Assembly (NCBI GenBank): GCA_900321605.1
Contig: ONWR01000002.1
Span: forward strand, 1 to 64,000
Direction: 5' to 3'
From: an uncultured Bacteroidales bacterium
Lineage (GTDB): Bacteria > Bacteroidota > Bacteroidia > Bacteroidales > Paludibacteraceae
DNA: 64,000 nt
Shown here: in pieces, positions 60,031 through 64,000 of the stretch
How positions within the stretch are numbered: the first letter of the stretch is position 1
How the letters are laid out: each line of letters starts with the position of its first letter
Made by a program: the position numbers and the translations under genes
Notes under the pieces: model-generated
What the model saw: only the letters and a program-made list of their open reading frames with translations
What the model was told of the DNA's origin: nothing
Databases searched by the model: none

Positions 60031-60744
60031 TTATTTCAATAAATCTAAATATTCTTGGATTGTTTCTTGGATACCCAAATAGAGCGCATCACAGATGATG
60101 GCGTGACCGATAGAGACCTCTGCTGTCCAAGGGAAGGCCTTGATGAAAGGCTTGAGGTTCTTGAGATTGAGGTCATGTCCGGCATTGAGACCAAGTCCTA
60201 ACTCATGCGCTTTCTCCGCCGCAGCGCGGTATTTCTCTATCGCACGTTTGGGATCCGTCTCAAACATCTCGGCATAAGGACCCGTATAGAGCTCCACACG
60301 ATCTGCTCCCGTACGCAGCGCGTACTCCACCATCACGGGATCGGGATCCACAAAGATACTCACACGCATCCGATAGGCGTGCAGATGATTCACTACACCT
60401 TTCAGAAAATGAAGATGTCTACGTGTGTCGTAACCGTGATTAGAGGTCAGCTGCGAAGGATCATCGGGCACAAGGGTCACCTGCGTCGGCTTGACATCCG
60501 TCACCAAAGCCAAGAAATCATCCGTCGGATTTCCCTCAATGTTGAGCTCCGTAGTCACCATCGACTTGAGCACGTACACGTCCTCCTTACGAATATGCCG
60601 TTCGTCCGGACGCGGATGAACGGTAATACCCTGCGCACCAAACAGCTCGCAGTCCACTGCAAAACGCTGAACGTCAGGCATATTTCCACCACGCGCATTG
60701 CGCAATGTGGCCACCTTGTTGATGTTTACGCTTAATTTCGTCAT
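60031..60744 (-). CDS. pdxJ: Pyridoxine 5'-phosphate synthase
   Basis: A ~237-aa TIM-barrel enzyme that makes pyridoxine 5'-phosphate (vitamin B6). The start at 60744 (MTKLSVNINKVATLRNARGG) fits the family; the promoter lies just upstream. GITVHPRPDERHI holds the catalytic His pair, NIEGNPTDDFL the Glu region, VTLVPDDP and GADRVELYTGPYAE follow, and LGLNAGHDLNLKNL has the GHDL motif. Full length. It starts the pdxJ-exbB-exbD-tonB transcription unit. Confidence 0.95.
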   Translation of the reverse strand: MTKLSVNINKVATLRNARGGNMPDVQRFAVDCELFGAQGITVHPRPDERHIRKEDVYVLKSMVTTELNIEGNPTDDFLALVTDVKPTQVTLVPDDPSQLTSNHGYDTRRHLHFLKGVVNHLHAYRMRVSIFVDPDPVMVEYALRTGADRVELYTGPYAEMFETDPKRAIEKYRAAAEKAHELGLGLNAGHDLNLKNLKPFIKAFPWTAEVSIGHAIICDALYLGIQETIQEYLDLLK

Positions 60745-60765
60745 AGTTGTTTTTAAAAAACGCTG

Positions 60766-60797
60766 CAAAGGTACAAAATATTTTTGAAATATGCAAA
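60766..60797 (-). promoter_or_regulatory. Promoter of pdxJ and the exb genes
   Basis: Minus strand TTTG (60797-60794), 20 bp, TACCTTTG (60773-60766). Confidence 0.85.
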
Positions 60798-60831
60798 TTT
60801 TTAGAAAGGTATTTAGAAAAATCTACAAAAA

Positions 60832-60863
60832 TTTGCATATGTCAGAAAAAAGCAGTACTTTTG
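60832..60863 (+). promoter_or_regulatory. nadK promoter
   Basis: TTTG (60832-60835), 20 bp, TACTTTTG (60856-60863). It is back to back with the pdxJ promoter; the two -33 boxes are 34 bp apart. Confidence 0.85.
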
Positions 60864-60884
60864 CAGTCGCAAAAGTGAAAAAAC

Positions 60885-61820
60885 ATGATAATAGCTATTT
60901 TTGGAAACGCGATGAAATCCGAGACGCTGCAGGAAGTACAGCATATCTTGGCGTTTTTGGCGCAGTACAGGCAGGACAACTCGCTTAGCGAGAACGATCT
61001 GCAAGTAGTACTGTCGCAGGAATTGCGTCAAGAGTTGAACCTTCGCGAGTATCCGGTTTTCAACGACGGGTTTATCAATGATGTCTCGATGAACGATGAT
61101 GAGTCGTCGAGCAACGAACGCGAACCGATTGACTTCGCCCTATCGGTAGGTGGTGATGGTACATTCCTGACCAGTGCCGCAGCTATAGGAGACAAGAATA
61201 TTCCTATCGTAGGTATCAACTGCGGACATTTAGGATTCTTGGCAGAGGTACAGGCGTGCGATGTAGATAATATCCTTCATAAACTGATGGCAGGCGAATA
61301 CACGATCGAGCAGCGTAGTCTGCTGAACGTGAGTGTGATTGACAAAGACGGTGCTCGTCGAGACAATCTGATCATGGCGCCGAACGGTCTGAACGAGATC
61401 GCTATCCTCAAAGAGGGATTGAGTAGTATGCTGCAAATAGAGCTGAAGGTGAACGGTGAGTACCTGCACACGTACAACTCGGACGGTCTGGTGATTGCTA
61501 CTCCGACGGGCAGTACAGCATACAACCTCTCTATCGGAGGTCCGCTGATGGCGCCTCAGAGCCGAGGCATCATCCTCACACCTATTGCGCCGCACAGTCT
61601 AACGGTCAAGCCGCTGGTAGTGCCGGACGATTGGCAATTCGACATCCGCGTCACGAGCCGTTACGATGCGTTCATGGTGTCGGTGGACGGTCGCAGTCAG
61701 AGCCTCAGTACGGATCTCACGCTGCACGTAGAGCGCGCTAACTACACCACCAAGGTGGTACAGATAGGCGACAACAGTTTCTTAAATTCATTGAAAGCTA
61801 AACTCAACTGGGGACGATAA
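60885..61820 (+). CDS. nadK: NAD kinase
   Basis: A 311-aa ATP-NAD kinase producing NADP. ALSVGGDGTFLTSAA (the GGDG motif, ~87-101), GINCGHLGFLAEV, APNGLNEIAILKEGLSSMLQIELKVNGEYLHTYNSDGLVIATPTGSTAYNLSIGGPL and APHSLTVKPLVVPDDW are the family blocks. Compared with homologues it has an extra loop at ~62-84 (VSMNDDESSSNERE) before the active site. It is followed after 3 bp by lgt. Confidence 0.95.
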   Translation: MIIAIFGNAMKSETLQEVQHILAFLAQYRQDNSLSENDLQVVLSQELRQELNLREYPVFNDGFINDVSMNDDESSSNEREPIDFALSVGGDGTFLTSAAAIGDKNIPIVGINCGHLGFLAEVQACDVDNILHKLMAGEYTIEQRSLLNVSVIDKDGARRDNLIMAPNGLNEIAILKEGLSSMLQIELKVNGEYLHTYNSDGLVIATPTGSTAYNLSIGGPLMAPQSRGIILTPIAPHSLTVKPLVVPDDWQFDIRVTSRYDAFMVSVDGRSQSLSTDLTLHVERANYTTKVVQIGDNSFLNSLKAKLNWGR

Positions 61821-61823
61821 ACA

Positions 61824-62723
61824 ATGTTTAATTTTATTACTTGGGATGTAGATCCGATACTTATTCATTTCGGAGACGGAGGAATACGATGGTACGGGTT
61901 GCTGTGGGCAATCGGTATCTATATTTGTTGGGTGATCAGTGAGCGGATGTACAAACGGGAGAACTGCCCGGCAGAATGGTCTGACCAGCTCTTTTTCTGG
62001 ATCACGATAGGCGCCATCGTTGGTGCGCGTCTGGGGCATTGCCTTTTCTACGAATGGCATCAGTACGGCAACCCGTGGTACTTGTTTGGCATGGAGTTTA
62101 CGTACCGAAACCCCTATATCGAGCACCCCTTATGGATGCTGAAGATCTGGGAAGGCGGTTTGGCAAGTCACGGCGGAACGCTCGGTATCATCGCTGCAGC
62201 TGCCTTGCTCAATAAGTATAAGTTCAGCCGCTATCCGCAGTTCGGCACTACGTGGCTGTGGATCTTAGACCGGCTCTGCGTAGGTGTTTGCGTCACGGGG
62301 TTTCTGATTCGTTTAGGCAACTTATTCAACAGCGAGATCTACGGCGGGCCAACGGATCTGCCGTGGGGCTTCATCTTCGTACGAGACGGTCAGACAGTGC
62401 CCTGTCATCCGACGCAGATATACGAGATGATGTACTGCTTAGCTGCGTTCTGTATCACGTGGCCGATGTACTGGAAGACCGATGCGCGTCGTCGTGAAGG
62501 ACTGCTGTTAGGAGTGTTCTTCCTCATCATCTTCGGCGTGCGGTTCCTATTGGAGTTCATCAAAAACGACCAAGAGGCGTTCGAAGCCGGACATCTCTTG
62601 AATATGGGTCAGCTGCTTAGCCTGCCGTTTATCGTATTGGCTATATACCTTATTATACGCGCGTATAGGAGACCGCTTAGCCCGGTAGTGGATAAACGAC
62701 CGAAGAGTCTTGAGAAAAGTTGA
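61824..62723 (+). CDS. lgt: Prolipoprotein diacylglyceryl transferase
   Basis: A 299-aa polytopic inner-membrane enzyme that adds diacylglycerol to the Cys of prolipoproteins. IRWYGLLWAIGIYICWVISERMY, GAIVGARLGHCLFYEWHQYG, the GGLASHGGTLGII block, and the signature GFLIRLGNLFNSEIYGGPTDLPWGFIFVRDGQTVPCHPTQIYEM are all present. HPTQIYE includes the catalytic-site His and Glu region. ~7 membrane helices. It sits between nadK and fmt. A gagagttgagagttg repeat (62723-62780) follows. Confidence 0.95.
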   Translation: MFNFITWDVDPILIHFGDGGIRWYGLLWAIGIYICWVISERMYKRENCPAEWSDQLFFWITIGAIVGARLGHCLFYEWHQYGNPWYLFGMEFTYRNPYIEHPLWMLKIWEGGLASHGGTLGIIAAAALLNKYKFSRYPQFGTTWLWILDRLCVGVCVTGFLIRLGNLFNSEIYGGPTDLPWGFIFVRDGQTVPCHPTQIYEMMYCLAAFCITWPMYWKTDARRREGLLLGVFFLIIFGVRFLLEFIKNDQEAFEAGHLLNMGQLLSLPFIVLAIYLIIRAYRRPLSPVVDKRPKSLEKS

Positions 62724-62780
62724 GGGTTGAGAGTTGAGAGTTGAGGGTAGTTAAAAGTTGAAAGTTGAAAGTTTAAGTTG
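62723..62780. repeat. gttgaga-type tandem repeat
   Basis: GGGTTGAGAGTTGAGAGTTGAGG then AAAGTTGAAAGTTGAAAG units between lgt and fmt. A related block lies in frame in dxs (49163-49212). Confidence 0.7.
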
Positions 62781-62782
62781 TT

Positions 62783-63712
62783 ATGACAAAATCTGATCTT
62801 AGAATAGTATATTTAGGCACACCGGAGTTTGCGGTGGCGAGCCTGCGGACCTTAGTGGAAGGAGGCTATAACGTAGTAGCCGTGGTGACGATGCCGGACA
62901 AACCGGCAGGTAGAGGTCATCAGGTGCAGTATTCGGATGTCAAGAAATACGCCTTGGAGGTAGGACTGCCGGTTCTGCAACCCGAGAAACTCAAAGACGA
63001 GGCGTTTATAGAGGAGTTGAAAAGTTATAAGGCGGATCTGCAGATCGTAGTGGCGTTCCGGATGTTGCCGGAGGTCGTTTGGACGATGCCCCGTTTAGGA
63101 ACCTTCAGTATCCACGGCTCCTTACTGCCGCAGTACCGAGGCGCAGCGCCGATTAACTGGGCAGTCATGAACGGAGACCGCGAGACCGGTCTGACCACCT
63201 TCATGCTCAAACATGAGATCGACACGGGCAACATGATCCTGCAGGAACGTATTCCTATCGGCGAAGACGAGAACGTGGGTTCGGTTCACGATAGACTGAT
63301 GGAGCTTAGCAAGGAGATGGTCACCCGCACGGTGGATCTGATTATCGATTGCGAGAACAAAGGTATCCAAGTACCCACTACCCCGCAACCGGAGGTAGCG
63401 GAGTTACGTCCTGCGCCGAAGATCTTCAAAGAAGACTGCGAGATTCATTTCGACCGGATGACGGCGGAGCAGGTACATAATTTCGTACGCGGACTCAGCC
63501 CTTACCCTGCCGCATGGACGAACCTCACCGTTCAAGGACAGTTGTTTGAGAACGTCAAGATCTATAAAGTAGAAGCCTACCCCCGCCCCCTCCCTGAAGG
63601 GAAGGGAGACATCATCGTGCCATGTAAGGAAGGCGCAGTGCGCATACTGGAACTGCAAGTACCGGGGAAAAAGAGAATGGACGCACGGTCATTCCTCAAT
63701 GGGATACATTAA
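62783..63712 (+). CDS. fmt: Methionyl-tRNA formyltransferase
   Basis: A 309-aa enzyme that formylates initiator Met-tRNA. VYLGTPEFAVASLRTLVEGGYNVVAVVTMPDKPAGRGH, QPEKLKDEAFIEELKSYKADLQIVVAFRMLPEVVWTMPRLGTFSIHGSLLPQYRGAAPINWAVMNGDRETGLTTFMLKHEIDTGNMI (SLLPxYRGAAPIN active-site region) and the C-terminal FVRGLSPYPAAWTNL are present. A palindromic repeat at 63578-63612 adds YPRPLPEGKGDIIV in the C-terminal domain. Otherwise of normal length. Confidence 0.95.
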   Translation: MTKSDLRIVYLGTPEFAVASLRTLVEGGYNVVAVVTMPDKPAGRGHQVQYSDVKKYALEVGLPVLQPEKLKDEAFIEELKSYKADLQIVVAFRMLPEVVWTMPRLGTFSIHGSLLPQYRGAAPINWAVMNGDRETGLTTFMLKHEIDTGNMILQERIPIGEDENVGSVHDRLMELSKEMVTRTVDLIIDCENKGIQVPTTPQPEVAELRPAPKIFKEDCEIHFDRMTAEQVHNFVRGLSPYPAAWTNLTVQGQLFENVKIYKVEAYPRPLPEGKGDIIVPCKEGAVRILELQVPGKKRMDARSFLNGIH

Positions 63713-63747
63713 GAATTAAAAATTAAAAATTAAGAATTACGAATTAC
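63713..63747. repeat. aattaaaaatt/gaattacgaatta repeat at a gene start
   Basis: AAGAATTAAAAATTAAAAATTAAG.. then GAATTACGAATTAC. It runs into the first codons of the next gene. Confidence 0.7.
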
Positions 63748-64000
63748 ATCGCTCTCATAGAAAAGTACTACGGGGAAACACCGGAGTTGAAGCATGTTCT
63801 GTTGACACACAGCCGACAGGTGGCAGATCGTGCGCTGAAGATTGTAGATGCACATCCTCAATGGACAGAGGAAGGGTTAGTGGATCGGCAGTTTGTAGAA
63901 GAAGCGGCTATGCTGCATGATATAGGAATCATCTTCTGCAACGCGCCGAAGATTTACTGTATGGGTCCGCATAAATATATCGAGCACGGTTATTTAGGCG
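63736..64000 (+). CDS. HD-domain phosphohydrolase, partial at the right edge
   Basis: The frame reads ITNYIALIEKYYGETPELKHVLLTHSRQVADRALKIVDAH.. FVEEAAMLHDIGIIFCNAPKIYCMGPHKYIEHGYLG and runs off the window. HSRxVADxAL plus LHDIGI and the later His are typical of HD-domain metal-dependent phosphohydrolases, and LIEKYY aligns with the usual N-terminus. No ATG, GTG or TTG lies between the in-frame TAA inside the repeat (near 63727) and the conserved region, so the start may be the ATT at 63736 or be lost. The function (nucleotidase or similar) is not determined. Confidence 0.75.
   Translation, partial: MTNYIALIEKYYGETPELKHVLLTHSRQVADRALKIVDAHPQWTEEGLVDRQFVEEAAMLHDIGIIFCNAPKIYCMGPHKYIEHGYLG

Overview
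The window is a stretch of a Bacteroidales (Bacteroidota) chromosome, probably from an anaerobic gut-type lineage. The evidence is a MurF-Alr fusion gene, TamB/TamL-type outer-membrane biogenesis genes, secreted proteins with choice-of-anchor J and Fn3-type domains, and about a dozen promoters of the Bacteroidota pattern (TTTG or CTTG, exactly 20 bp, then TAnnTTTG). I cannot assign genus or species from the sequence alone.

Region 1-8250 is an A+T-rich accessory island. It holds a truncated, frame-broken small gene at the left edge, two unrecognised genes (504-1646 and 1785-2465), an eight-repeat CRISPR array (2466-2963), a catalytically complete Cas9 (3045-6701) and a divergent tracrRNA (6788-6882) that I could fold and pair with the repeat. 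A 78-aa conserved-looking small protein and an ORF6N/PLD-like protein follow. No cas1, cas2, cas4 or csn2 is present, so this is a stand-alone Cas9 locus. The array abuts the start codon of the first unknown gene.

Region 8400-24530 is mostly housekeeping and surface genes: a secreted adhesin-like protein, a small membrane-associated protein, TamB, PspC, a long-chain acyl-CoA ligase, and a hexuronate operon (uxaC, kdgK, eda, exuT). Region 24800-34550 holds a polyprenyl synthase, a reduced sufCD pair without sufB, an M28 lipoprotein peptidase, prs, a DUF4290 protein, an EEP-family phosphatase, a glycosyltransferase, a SpoIID-like protein and a methyltransferase.

Region 35500-47000 holds a very large protein that appears to fuse TamB to a TamL-type Omp85 barrel, then a barrel protein, two ion or solute transporters, an ABC ATPase, and a MurF-Alr fusion whose MurF half is gutted. 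A DUF1016 nuclease gene (47173-48315) is flanked by perfect 66-bp direct repeats that each contain the promoter. Region 48700-64000 holds dxs-trkA-trkH-SGNH-MBOAT-coaE, then a minus-strand pdxJ-exbB-exbD-tonB-DJ-1 block, then nadK-lgt-fmt and a partial HD-domain gene.

A striking genome-wide theme is the spread of short interspersed repeats of several families. They lie between genes and also in frame inside essential genes (dxs, fmt, coaE, prenyl synthase, alr, an ABC ATPase and others), where they add peptides to surface loops or linkers. In several places they also supply the start codon.
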